Assembly: GCA_000434335.1 (NCBI GenBank)
Contig: FR878324.1
Span: forward strand, 1 to 55,826
Source: Clostridium sp. CAG:492
GTDB lineage: Bacteria; Bacillota; Clostridia; TANB77; CAG-508
Direction: 5' to 3'
Length of the DNA stretch: 55,826 nt
Position numbers and translations under genes: made by a program. Shown piece after piece: positions 36,464 to 44,502 of this stretch. Below the pieces are notes generated by a model. The model was not told the origin of the DNA and did not search any database. It saw only the letters and a program-made list of their open reading frames with translations. Position 1 is the first letter of the stretch. Each line of letters opens with the position of its first letter.

Positions 36464-36576
36464 ACGCCCCACTCCTCTCATAATTAATATTTTTAGCTGT
36501 CAAACTTTAAATATTATATCATGTTTTGAGTGGGTATTTTTGTTACTTTACTCAACGCTATAAGCTTTCCTGTACC

Positions 36577-36645
36577 ACGGGTATAACCCGTGGTTTACCA
36601 TTGAAGTTAATAAAGAACAGATAGACTAACCATCTGTTCTTTAAC
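36577..36645. other. Two strong hairpins in a gene-free stretch, possible IS200/IS605 end
   Basis: CCACGGGTATAACCCGTGG (36577-36595) is followed by TTTACCATTGAAG, then a second stem GAACAGAT/ATCTGTTC (36616-36643). The first resembles subterminal hairpins of IS200/IS605 elements, but no tnpA or tnpB is present. Between 36255 and 36726 I otherwise see only the micropeptide, its promoters and the terminators listed. Confidence 0.35.
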
Positions 36646-36665
36646 CTTATTGTAATTTGATGACT

Positions 36666-36698
36666 AAAAAACGCACCCTAATGGAAGGTGCGTTTTTT
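36666..36698 (-). terminator. Bidirectional terminator after the 160-residue gene
   Basis: AAAAAACGCACC / GGTGCGTTTTTT, 12 perfect pairs, with A and T tails that work on both strands. Confidence 0.85.
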
Positions 36699-36726
36699 GA
36701 AAACCTCTGTATATGACAGGAGATTT

Positions 36727-37209
36727 TTATTTTTCAAACCATTTTCTTGAGACAGTAAAAGCAACAACTTTATCTTCGTCTGTATCATTACTTATAAAAT
36801 TTTTACCGAAAATACTTATTAAACGCTCCGTTCTTCTAAGCTCTTTATACCATTCATTCTCAGCACAATTTGGATCAAACGATGTCCAGAAAGAAACTTC
36901 CTCTGAACCATCGGTTCTTATTGATATCCAAAATCTACGTAAATCCACCTGAGTAGGAACACTTAAAACATCACATTCCATACCACGATAGCTAGAATCC
37001 CAATAAGACACCAAAGCATCGCCTTGTTTTGCAAAAGAGAATCCCATAAGATCTGCTCCCTGTTGATCTTCCTCAATCTCACGAAACACTGTATCAAGTA
37101 CTTCTTGTGACATATTTTCGATAACTTTCATACATTCATTATAAGCCGTTATGAAAAAACCTCTGCTTCCTTTGTACTGTGCTAATTTGCTAATTTCACT
37201 CAACTTCAT
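36727..37209 (-). CDS. 160-residue soluble protein, unknown
   Basis: Start ATG after AGGAGGAAATGTT. No signal peptide or membrane segment; an alpha/beta mix with Trp-rich conserved-looking segments (DALVSYWDSSYRGMECDVLS, EEVSFWTSFDPNCAENEWYK). Codon use is clearly GC-richer than in neighbours such as the patatin gene, which suggests separate origin. It has its own promoter with a 5' hairpin and its own terminator. Family not recognised. Confidence 0.6.
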   Translation of the reverse strand: MKLSEISKLAQYKGSRGFFITAYNECMKVIENMSQEVLDTVFREIEEDQQGADLMGFSFAKQGDALVSYWDSSYRGMECDVLSVPTQVDLRRFWISIRTDGSEEVSFWTSFDPNCAENEWYKELRRTERLISIFGKNFISNDTDEDKVVAFTVSRKWFEK

Positions 37210-37260
37210 AACATTTCCTCCTGTTATATCTTAAGTTTTCAATGTACTAACACTCAAAAA

Positions 37261-37319
37261 GTGTATGAGGGACATTCCCTACATACACCTATTATACTAT
37301 ATTTTATGTCAATTTGCAA
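37261..37319 (-). promoter_or_regulatory. Promoter and 5' hairpin of the 160-residue gene
   Basis: -35 TTGCAA (37314-37319), 17-base spacer, -10 TATAAT (37291-37296). The transcript would open with the stem GTGTATG...CATACAC extended by AGGGA/TCCCT (37261-37288), followed by TTTTTG, like a promoter-proximal attenuator or stabilising cap. Confidence 0.7.
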
Positions 37320-37349
37320 CTATTTAACGATATTACCGAATTCTATTTT

Positions 37350-38213
37350 TTATTTTTCTTTTATTATATTTAACAATTTTTCTTTATTTTCCATTATTGC
37401 CTTGTATCCAATATCTATACATTTATCAATATCGTCAATTTCCATTAGGCTTGTTCCTTTTGCATCTATTTCGATTGCTATAGTTGCTTCTTTTTGTGCT
37501 TCTATTACATCTTTTAGTGAGAATATATCTACAGTCCTTAGTATTATACTTAATATATTTTGATTTTCTACATCATAATCATCAAGTTTAAAACTTAGAC
37601 CTATTGTAACATCTGCTCCCATATCTTTTAAAACCTTTACTGGAAGATTGTCTTTTGTTCCTCCATCTATAAAATTATATTTGCCAAATTTGCTGGTTGT
37701 AAAAATTCCAGGAAACGCCATACTTGATCTTACAGCTTTTCCTAATGGTATATCATATATATAATCAATTTTTTCATTTTTTAAATTATAATTTTTTGAC
37801 ATAAAAATACATTCTTTTGTAGATATTGTATCCACTGTTGCTATTGCAAGTGGTATTTTAATTTCATTTATATTTTTATAATTTTTTTCTTCTGCTGAGG
37901 TTTGTATTAAATTTTCAACTCGCTCTCCAGAAATTAAGCCTTCCAATTTTAGTTGTTTTTTTGTTATATATGTTCCAACTGAAGATATTATTGGCTTTTT
38001 GGGTATTTTAACTAATCCCTTGTATGATTCATATATAATTTTTTTCATTTCTTCTGGTGCACAACCAATTGAATATAAGACTGCTGCCATACTTCCAGAG
38101 CTTGTACCAGAAATACAATCAATGTGTATTCCTAGCTCTTCAAAAGCTTTTAATGCTCCAATGTATGCTACTCCTTTTAATCCTCCGCCTGCTAAGGCAA
38201 CTCCTACTTTCAT
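37350..38213 (-). CDS. Patatin-like phospholipase
   Basis: 287 residues, cytoplasmic or peripheral. Oxyanion-hole loop GGGLKGVAYIGAL (9-21), nucleophile elbow GTSSG with Ser38, and catalytic Asp in IDGGTKDNLPV: the full Ser-Asp dyad of the patatin/RssA family. Expected to cleave acyl chains from phospholipids. It directly follows the membrane-anchored helicase gene (64-base gap, same strand). Patatins serve as membrane-damaging effectors in several phage-defence systems, but this one also resembles ordinary housekeeping RssA-like enzymes. Confidence 0.9.
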   Translation of the reverse strand: MKVGVALAGGGLKGVAYIGALKAFEELGIHIDCISGTSSGSMAAVLYSIGCAPEEMKKIIYESYKGLVKIPKKPIISSVGTYITKKQLKLEGLISGERVENLIQTSAEEKNYKNINEIKIPLAIATVDTISTKECIFMSKNYNLKNEKIDYIYDIPLGKAVRSSMAFPGIFTTSKFGKYNFIDGGTKDNLPVKVLKDMGADVTIGLSFKLDDYDVENQNILSIILRTVDIFSLKDVIEAQKEATIAIEIDAKGTSLMEIDDIDKCIDIGYKAIMENKEKLLNIIKEK

Positions 38214-38277
38214 TATTTTCCTCCGTATTATTATTCGATGCTTTTTATTATACAGCTTTATAATTATTTTGTCTATA

Positions 38278-40923
38278 TTATTTCCAATCTGTCATTTTTT
38301 GTTTTCTTGACATTTTATCCTTTAAATTCGTGTTTTGCAATCTAGCTTTTAAAAGTTCTTTTCTTCCTTCTGCGCTTTTTGTATATATTAGCTCTACTTT
38401 ACCTATTGCTTTTGACCATAAATCTGCAAAACTTTGTGCATTTTCTTTATTGTTAGAAAATATTTTTGGTATATTATAATATCTTGTTAAATTATTTCTT
38501 TTAGTAGATATTATGTATCTTTGACTTTCTGTTTTTGAAAAAATTTCTGTTAAACAAGTTATAAATAAATTACTTTCTTGCAATGATGTCCCTTCTATCC
38601 ATGCAGATACTCTTCCATTGTTGTTTTGAGTTTTAATTTTAATTTTTGATGCAGGTGTTTTCACATTTTTAGTTCGTATAAGTTGATTTAATAAAATTTC
38701 TGATATTGCTTTTACAGTAGATTCTGGAGTTGATAATTGTTTTATTTTTTTAGCTTTGCATGCTATATAAATAACAAATCCTAATTCGACTAAAAATGTT
38801 AGTATTCTTGGAATAATACCTATTATTAAAATTAATAATAATACAATTGCTATTATAATAGCTCTAATAAATGCCTTAGATACAAGCCAGTCTGATGTAA
38901 AAGGCTCTACTTCTTCAATTTCTAGCTCTTCTGTCATTTGCATATTATCAGTTTTATTTTCAACAGCATTTTGCCAATTATTAAACATTTTTGCTCTATC
39001 ATTAGAATTGGTTATTATATAATTATTCAAATTTTGAACCTTTTCCTGTGTATATGGACCATCAAAATTTCCTAATCGATCTAATCCACTTGATACATAT
39101 GAATTGTTATAGCCAATTCCGGTAAAAGATTCAAACCTTCTTTTTAATAAGTTTAAATCTGCATTTTCAATTGAAGAATCACCATTAATATTGTCACAAA
39201 CACATACTAGATGCCAAATATTTGCAGTTTTATGTGGATTTGAATTTACTCTTATAGCTCTTCCTCTCATTTGATTTGAAAGCATATATGAACCTACAAA
39301 AGTAGCTAAAATTAAACTATTTATACTAGGCTCATCCCAACCTTCTCCTAATAACGATTTTGTTCCAACTATCAAGTTAATTTCTCCAACTTCAAATAAT
39401 TTAGAAATACAATTCATTACATCATTTCTCATCTTTTCTGGCATAGACACTTCTATATAGTTTTCATTCATTTCAAATGGTTTAAATTTTAATTTATCAG
39501 CATTAAGCTCTCTTGAATAGCAAAGACCATATAAATTTTCTGCTTTAGATTTAGGTATTACAAATAAACTACCAGTAAGAATAGCTATATTTAAATTTGG
39601 ATGCTCTTTTGTTAATATTTTGAATATAGGTAATACACCAATTTTATCAATTTCAATATCCTCTGTTGTTATGTATTCTTTTCGTATATAATCAGTTAAA
39701 ACAACCATTCTCATATCATTTTTTAGATTATTTAACTCAACATCTACAATTTTTGAAATACTATTTAACTTTCCTAAACTATTAACAAAATATTTTTGGA
39801 TATTTTTATTATCAATTAATGAAACATTTCTTTTTTCTATTGCACCAATTTGATTTAATTTTTGTTCATATTCTGATAAGATCTCTTCAAATTGTTCATA
39901 GCTTTTTCTATCAACAACGAAAACATTTTTTAATAATATTTCGAACCATGATAAATCGAATTTAGGTATTTTGTCATTATGACCCAATACTTTCACATTT
40001 GCATTTGTTAATGGTTTATTTGAAGCATTTAAAAATACTAACATACTACTATAATACTCTGGATTTTCTAATATTTCTTCATCACATTCGTATGGTGTTC
40101 TTATAAATTTGTGATTATATATCGCATTTATAAAATTTTCATCATTTTTCATTTCATCTACTAAAGTTTTCAATCTCATATCATATTTTTTTATTTTTGT
40201 AATTTCATCTTCTGTTGGATAATTGAAATATATATAATCTTGATGTGGACATAAATTCTTTGCTTTTACTAGCTCTGGTACAGATATTTCTGCATCAATT
40301 TCACCACATAATGATACATAATTTGCCCAAATATTTGGCTCTACATCATATGGTGGTGTTGCTGTTAGTGCTATTAATTTAATGTCATTTAAAGCTGTGA
40401 CGACATCATTCAAACTTTTCCACCACTCACTTTTTAAGTGATGTGCTTCGTCTAAAACTAATGTTGTTATTTTTTTCTTTTTTAACTCATTTATAATATC
40501 ATATGAGGCAATTTCTTCTGATGTTGCAGATTCTTCTTCTTTGTCTATCACATCATCAGTATCATCAGTTGTTGCTCTAATTTTCTTTCTTTTATAAGCG
40601 TAATGCAATGCTTGATATGTAACTACATTAAAAAATTTTAGATTATAGATGTCTGTACTTATCCAATCTGGTATTTCCTTTAAATCAGTAAAACTTGATA
40701 TAAATTTTGTTATCCATTGTTTTTTTATTGTTACTGTTGGTGCAAAAATTATTACTGGATTTCCAAGTCTTCTTGCTAGCTCAAGACCTAATATTGTTTT
40801 TCCTGAACCTGGTGCTGCTACAATGTTTATTTTTCCATCACTTAAAAATTTATTGGATTCTTTTAGTACTCTATCTTGGTATGGTCTCCAAGGATATTTA
40901 AATTTTATTGTATTGTCAAACAT
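38278..40923 (-). CDS. Membrane-anchored SF2 helicase
   Basis: 881 residues. SF2 core in 1-650: Walker A AAPGSGKT (36-43), DEAH (158-161) in LVLDEAHHLKSEWW, motif III LTATPP, motif V GTKSLLGEGWDEPSINSLIL and motif VI NQMRGRAIRVNSNP. A non-conserved acidic insert (about 113-140) separates motif Ia from DEAH. Two hydrophobic helices (about 686-702 and 706-722) follow, then a soluble C-terminal domain of about 160 residues. A helicase with membrane helices is unusual. No nuclease or methylase domain is visible. Followed by a patatin gene; a defence or membrane-linked nucleic-acid role is inference. Confidence 0.8.
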   Translation of the reverse strand: MFDNTIKFKYPWRPYQDRVLKESNKFLSDGKINIVAAPGSGKTILGLELARRLGNPVIIFAPTVTIKKQWITKFISSFTDLKEIPDWISTDIYNLKFFNVVTYQALHYAYKRKKIRATTDDTDDVIDKEEESATSEEIASYDIINELKKKKITTLVLDEAHHLKSEWWKSLNDVVTALNDIKLIALTATPPYDVEPNIWANYVSLCGEIDAEISVPELVKAKNLCPHQDYIYFNYPTEDEITKIKKYDMRLKTLVDEMKNDENFINAIYNHKFIRTPYECDEEILENPEYYSSMLVFLNASNKPLTNANVKVLGHNDKIPKFDLSWFEILLKNVFVVDRKSYEQFEEILSEYEQKLNQIGAIEKRNVSLIDNKNIQKYFVNSLGKLNSISKIVDVELNNLKNDMRMVVLTDYIRKEYITTEDIEIDKIGVLPIFKILTKEHPNLNIAILTGSLFVIPKSKAENLYGLCYSRELNADKLKFKPFEMNENYIEVSMPEKMRNDVMNCISKLFEVGEINLIVGTKSLLGEGWDEPSINSLILATFVGSYMLSNQMRGRAIRVNSNPHKTANIWHLVCVCDNINGDSSIENADLNLLKRRFESFTGIGYNNSYVSSGLDRLGNFDGPYTQEKVQNLNNYIITNSNDRAKMFNNWQNAVENKTDNMQMTEELEIEEVEPFTSDWLVSKAFIRAIIIAIVLLLILIIGIIPRILTFLVELGFVIYIACKAKKIKQLSTPESTVKAISEILLNQLIRTKNVKTPASKIKIKTQNNNGRVSAWIEGTSLQESNLFITCLTEIFSKTESQRYIISTKRNNLTRYYNIPKIFSNNKENAQSFADLWSKAIGKVELIYTKSAEGRKELLKARLQNTNLKDKMSRKQKMTDWK

Positions 40924-40987
40924 TTCTTTATCTCCTAAATTAAATTTAAAATTATTTTAACAATTATAGGATTGATTGTCAATTATG

Positions 40988-41040
40988 AAAAAACTATCAT
41001 AAAAACTGTTTATTATCTGCAGTTTTTATGATAGTTTTTT
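40988..41040 (-). terminator. Terminator after the 146-residue gene
   Basis: AAAAAACTATCATAAAAACT / AGTTTTTATGATAGTTTTTT, 21 perfect pairs with an 11-base loop, abutting the stop codon. Confidence 0.85.
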
Positions 41041-41479
41041 ATAAATATTTTTTTAAAGTTTCTACACTATCTTCTTGCATTGCTACAAAGTCATTTAATA
41101 TTTGTCTTACATTTTGATTTAGCATTCCATCTTCCTGATTTTGATTTTGCAATCTTACACCTTCTATTATCCCCATGTTTGTTCCTTGCATTAATAGTTC
41201 TGATATTTTTTCATTGCTTTGGTCTGTCATTGTTTTCATTTGTATTCCATACCATGTCATTGCTTTGTTCATTGCGTTTGTTGTATGTGGAGCTTTTATT
41301 GAAAAGTTTTCATATTCTTGACCAACCCTTTGTGATATATCTTTGTATTTTTTATATTCACCATCTAAAACCTTTTTAAATGTTTGATCTCCTACTTTGT
41401 CATATACGAACATTATTGCGTCCATTCCCATTGTTGCACCTTTGTTGATTTCATCTAAGACATTTACATTATTATCCAT
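41039..41479 (-). CDS. 146-residue helical-bundle protein
   Basis: All-helical, four-helix-bundle look (KGATMGMDAIMFVYDKVGDQ, NAMNKAMTWYGIQMKTMTDQ, IEGVRLQNQNQEDGMLNQNV). Resembles DUF2383/DUF3231-type ferritin-like proteins in shape, but no diiron ExxH pair is evident. Met-rich. Ribosome binding site GGAGGAATATT. Family uncertain. Confidence 0.6.
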   Translation of the reverse strand: MDNNVNVLDEINKGATMGMDAIMFVYDKVGDQTFKKVLDGEYKKYKDISQRVGQEYENFSIKAPHTTNAMNKAMTWYGIQMKTMTDQSNEKISELLMQGTNMGIIEGVRLQNQNQEDGMLNQNVRQILNDFVAMQEDSVETLKKYL

Positions 41480-41548
41480 AATATTCCTCCTGATTGTTAT
41501 TTTAAAATTAGTATGTGTAGATTTTTTTCTATTTATTCATAAATTTTA

Positions 41549-41577
41549 TTGTAATTTGTGCATTTTTTTGCTATAAT
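41549..41577 (+). promoter_or_regulatory. Promoter of the 120-residue plus-strand gene
   Basis: -35 TTGTAA (41549-41554), 17-base spacer, -10 TATAAT (41572-41577). Confidence 0.8.
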
Positions 41578-41583
41578 TTTTAA

Positions 41584-41702
41584 CATACCGTTACGGTTTC
41601 ATTATTGCTTACGTTATTCCGCTTCGGAAATTAATAAGATGTTTACAGCAAATATATGAAGCCGACCAAATGGGAAATTTTTGAAAAGGAGGTCAATCGC
41701 TT
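41584..41702 (+). promoter_or_regulatory. Structured 5' leader of unknown type
   Basis: About 119 nt between promoter and ATG. Two small GC stems stand out in AT-rich sequence: ACCGTTACGGT (41587-41597) and TTCCGCTTCGGAA (41617-41629). ATTATT/AATAAG around the second could lengthen it. GACC before the Shine-Dalgarno can pair with GGTC within it. No known riboswitch class is recognised. Confidence 0.4.
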
Positions 41703-42065
41703 ATGATTGAGATTGTAGTAACACCAACTATTAACAATTGTTATAGCTTGGCTGTAACCTACAACAAAAAAACCGCTTCTAAGTTGCGGGGCAATGAAAA
41801 AAAGATTGCCGAAAACTTTTCGAAAAAAATTGAAATCGTTTTCAAGTTTATTCATGGAGACGAATGCAAATTTTTTGACAAAATTTTTTCGAATATAAAC
41901 AACCTTTCGGCAGAAGAAGTAAACCATCTGATCACAATCTTGCTTGAAGAAGCAGCTGATTGCAATGAAGATGCAATAGTTTACTTTAACAAAAACGACT
42001 TTACAAACACCATCGACATTACAAACACCTGTACAAAATACGGATTCTATCCGTTTTTATTTTAG
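41703..42065 (+). CDS. 120-residue soluble protein, unknown
   Basis: ATG follows AAAAGGAGGTCAATCGCTT. Opens with a beta strand (MIEIVVTPTINNCYSLAVTY), then a helical middle (GNEKKIAENFSKKIEIVFKF, AEEVNHLITILLEEAADCNE) and a Phe/Thr-rich end. Codons are GC-richer than in flanking genes. Inverted relative to its neighbours, with its own promoter and leader. Family not recognised. Confidence 0.6.
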   Translation: MIEIVVTPTINNCYSLAVTYNKKTASKLRGNEKKIAENFSKKIEIVFKFIHGDECKFFDKIFSNINNLSAEEVNHLITILLEEAADCNEDAIVYFNKNDFTNTIDITNTCTKYGFYPFLF

Positions 42066-42142
42066 AAATAAAATTGGTTAAAAAAAACAAATGCAGCTGA
42101 CTACTTGTAGCCAGCTGTTCTCTATTTTGAAAATATGTCTTT

Positions 42143-42886
42143 TTAGTATATTACATTCATTAAAAACAAACCACTTGGTGGTAGTGTTTTTCCCGATTTT
42201 TTTCTATCTCCATCTTTTATTATTTCTGGTATTTTTTCTGGTTTTATTTTGCCTAATCCAACATCAACTAATGTTCCAGCAATTATTCTAACCATATTAT
42301 ATAAAAAGCCATTTCCTGTTAATTCAATATAAATTCTATTTTCTGGTCCCTGTAGAACCTCTGCTAAATATATTTTTCTTACACTACTTTTACTACTCGT
42401 ACCACTTGCCTTGAAAGCTTTAAAATCATGTTCACCTTCAAAATATTTAACTGCTTTTTGCATTGCTTTTATATCTAATTTTACAGGCATATGATATTCG
42501 AAATTTCTGTAAATTGCACTTTCACATTGATTATTATTTATAACATATCTGTAAGTTTTTCTTTTACATGTATACCTACTATGAAATCTCTCATCAACCT
42601 CTTCTGCCTTTTTTATTCTAACAGATCTTTTTAATTTTGTATTAATCGCCAAAGCAAATTTTTCAATAGGAATGCTCATATTATTTGTTTTAAAATTAGC
42701 AACTTGACCTAAAGCGTGAACTCCTGCATCTGTTCTACCAGATGCAATTAAATCTATATTTTCTTCACCAGTAATTAACTCAATTGCTCTTTCAATTTCA
42801 CCTTGTATATTTAATTTATTAGGCTGTTTTTGCCAACCATTAAAATCTTTTCCATCATATTCAATTGTTAATCTTATATTTCTCAT
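42143..42886 (-). CDS. truA: tRNA pseudouridine synthase A
   Basis: 247 residues. Catalytic Asp53 in SGRTDAGVHALGQV. Core blocks YDGKDFNGWQKQP, RKTYRYVI, FKAFKASGT and GNGFLYNMVRIIAGTLVDVG. Makes pseudouridine 38-40 of the tRNA anticodon arm. The ATG has GGAG at normal spacing. No terminator separates it from the repeat cluster upstream. Confidence 0.96.
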   Translation of the reverse strand: MRNIRLTIEYDGKDFNGWQKQPNKLNIQGEIERAIELITGEENIDLIASGRTDAGVHALGQVANFKTNNMSIPIEKFALAINTKLKRSVRIKKAEEVDERFHSRYTCKRKTYRYVINNNQCESAIYRNFEYHMPVKLDIKAMQKAVKYFEGEHDFKAFKASGTSSKSSVRKIYLAEVLQGPENRIYIELTGNGFLYNMVRIIAGTLVDVGLGKIKPEKIPEIIKDGDRKKSGKTLPPSGLFLMNVIY

Positions 42887-42905
42887 CTTTTATACTCCAT
42901 TTCCT

Positions 42906-43130
42906 GTGTCAATAGGGTTGTCAATGAGTGTCAATGGGGACGGTTCTTTTTGACAACTTTATTGTCGTTAAAGACAAAGCTTTTGACAACATTTATTCGT
43001 TCTCCAATGTCACAAATATGTTATTTTAAATGTTCACCACAATATGTGTCAAAAAGAACCGTCCCTATTGACAACCTATTGGCACCTTTTTCCCAAAAAT
43101 GGGAAAAGAGAACCGTCCCCTTTTCCCATT
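42906..43130. repeat. GGGGACGG palindromic repeat cluster (copies 4 and 5)
   Basis: Left unit TGTCAATGGGGACGGTTCTT (around 42929-42955), preceded by GTTGTCAATGAG; right unit TGTCAAAAAGAACCGTCCCT (from 43048). A third element (43090-43130) is a different palindrome using the same core: CCCAAAAATGGGAAAAGAGA then ACCGTCCCCTTTTCCCATTT. Fills the spacer between truA and cdaA. Confidence 0.85.
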
Positions 43131-43135
43131 TTCTG

Positions 43136-44029
43136 TTATTTTTTGCTTTTTATTTTTTGTGTTATTTTTTTTACTTTATTTTGTTTGGTGTTATATTTTT
43201 CTGCGAAGTCTTTTATTAGGATTTGTTTTAAAGTTTCTTCTTTTATATCTACTAATAAAACTCCATTTCTTGCAAGAGAAATTTTACCGGTTTCTTCTGA
43301 TACTACTATTGCAACACTGTCGGATTCTTTTGAAATTCCGAGTGCAGCTCTGTGCCTTGTTCCTAGTTCTTTTGCTATATCTTGGTCACTTGCAAGTGGT
43401 AAGATACATGCTGCTGCAGTAATTCTGTTTGCTCTAATTACAACTGCTCCATCGTGTAATGGTGTATTTGGAACGAAAATGTTAACTAATAATTGTGGTG
43501 ATATTTCAGAGTTAATCATAACACCTGAATCTATTATTTCTGTTAATTTTATGTCTTTTTCTAATACAATTAATGCACCAGTTTGAGATTTAGCAAGTTC
43601 GTTTACGGCAATGACTATTTTATAAATATCTTCTTTTGTTTGAACATATTTATCTTTTTCTATTCCTATAAATCTAGTTAATTTATTTGAACCAAGTTGC
43701 TCTAAAGCTCTTCTAAGTTCTGGTTGGAAAATGACAATTAAAGCAATCACTCCATATGATAAGAATGATGTTAGTATATAATTAATAATCGTCAATTGTA
43801 AGACAGAGCTTAGTGCTGTTAAAAGAATATATAATAAAATTCCTTTTAACAATTGTCTAACTCTTGAGTCTTTTGAAAACTTTATAAATTTGTATACTAA
43901 AAATATCACAATTGCAATATCTAATATCATAGGTATTAACTTAATTGGATATTTATATAATTCACCCATATAATTTAATATGTGCTCTTGATAATATGTA
44001 TTAAAATTTATTTTTAAATTATCAAACAT
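43136..44029 (-). CDS. cdaA: Diadenylate cyclase CdaA
   Basis: 297 residues. Three N-terminal membrane helices (about 30-50, 58-82, 88-104), then a DAC domain with the DGA motif (193-195, TPLHDGAVVIRANRI) and RHR motif (225-227, LGTRHRAALG). Makes c-di-AMP, which controls potassium and osmolyte uptake and cell-wall homeostasis. The usual downstream cdaR (YbbR) and glmM are absent; the coding sequence is followed by the repeat cluster. Ribosome binding site GGAGGGATGGT. Confidence 0.95.
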   Translation of the reverse strand: MFDNLKINFNTYYQEHILNYMGELYKYPIKLIPMILDIAIVIFLVYKFIKFSKDSRVRQLLKGILLYILLTALSSVLQLTIINYILTSFLSYGVIALIVIFQPELRRALEQLGSNKLTRFIGIEKDKYVQTKEDIYKIVIAVNELAKSQTGALIVLEKDIKLTEIIDSGVMINSEISPQLLVNIFVPNTPLHDGAVVIRANRITAAACILPLASDQDIAKELGTRHRAALGISKESDSVAIVVSEETGKISLARNGVLLVDIKEETLKQILIKDFAEKYNTKQNKVKKITQKIKSKK

Positions 44030-44074
44030 ACCATCCCTCCATTTTCAAAATTATAGCTTATTTTATAAATAATT

Positions 44075-44152
44075 AAAAAGCAGTCCTTTAGAAATCTAAT
44101 TTAAATTGTTTTTATTAATTTAAATTAGTAAAATTTAAAGACTGCTTTTTAT
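44075..44152 (-). terminator. Long hairpin terminator between cdaA and the 44-residue gene
   Basis: AAAAAGCAGTC and GACTGCTTTTT outer arms enclose a second stem (AATTTAAATT...). It sits just past the stop of the small membrane protein gene. Confidence 0.8.
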
Positions 44153-44183
44153 TTAATTTATTATAAAAATTGCCTATAAATTT

Positions 44184-44318
44184 CTATTTTATTAAATAAG
44201 CTACTACTGTAAATGCTAAAGATGCTACCATTAAAAATGCTAGTATTCCAGCTACAATTCTTACGCCTATTCCATTTCCTGAATTATGTTGTCTTGTTTT
44301 TTCTACTTTTTCTTTCAT
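44184..44318 (-). CDS. 44-residue single-helix membrane protein
   Basis: MKEKVEKTRQHNSGNGIG, then a hydrophobic helix (VRIVAGILAFLMVASLAFTV) and a short VAYLIK end. ATG follows a strong AAGGAGGAGTTAAGT. Similar in size and layout to the DUF4044 group of small Firmicutes membrane proteins, but the match is by eye. It has its own terminator. Confidence 0.6.
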   Translation of the reverse strand: MKEKVEKTRQHNSGNGIGVRIVAGILAFLMVASLAFTVVAYLIK

Positions 44319-44390
44319 ACTTAACTCCTCCTTAGTTAAATTTCATAACTAATATTATGTTATCACAAAAAAATACATTTTTCAACAAAA

Positions 44391-44438
44391 TTTTAAAGAT
44401 TTATAGTAAAGTATAATCTTTGCTATAAATCTTTAAAA
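44391..44438 (-). terminator. Terminator after pheT
   Basis: TTTTAAAGATTTATAG / CTATAAATCTTTAAAA, 16 perfect pairs plus AAAG/CTTT in the loop; TTTT follows on the minus strand. Confidence 0.7.
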
Positions 44439-44502
44439 TCCTAATCAATAAATTTTTTATTAAGTGTATTATGTGAGCTTTATTTTACTTATTTTGCTAA
44501 TT

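Noticed and set aside
41643..41927. 94-residue minus-strand frame
   Set aside because: Shadow of the plus-strand 120-residue gene, which has promoter and Shine-Dalgarno.
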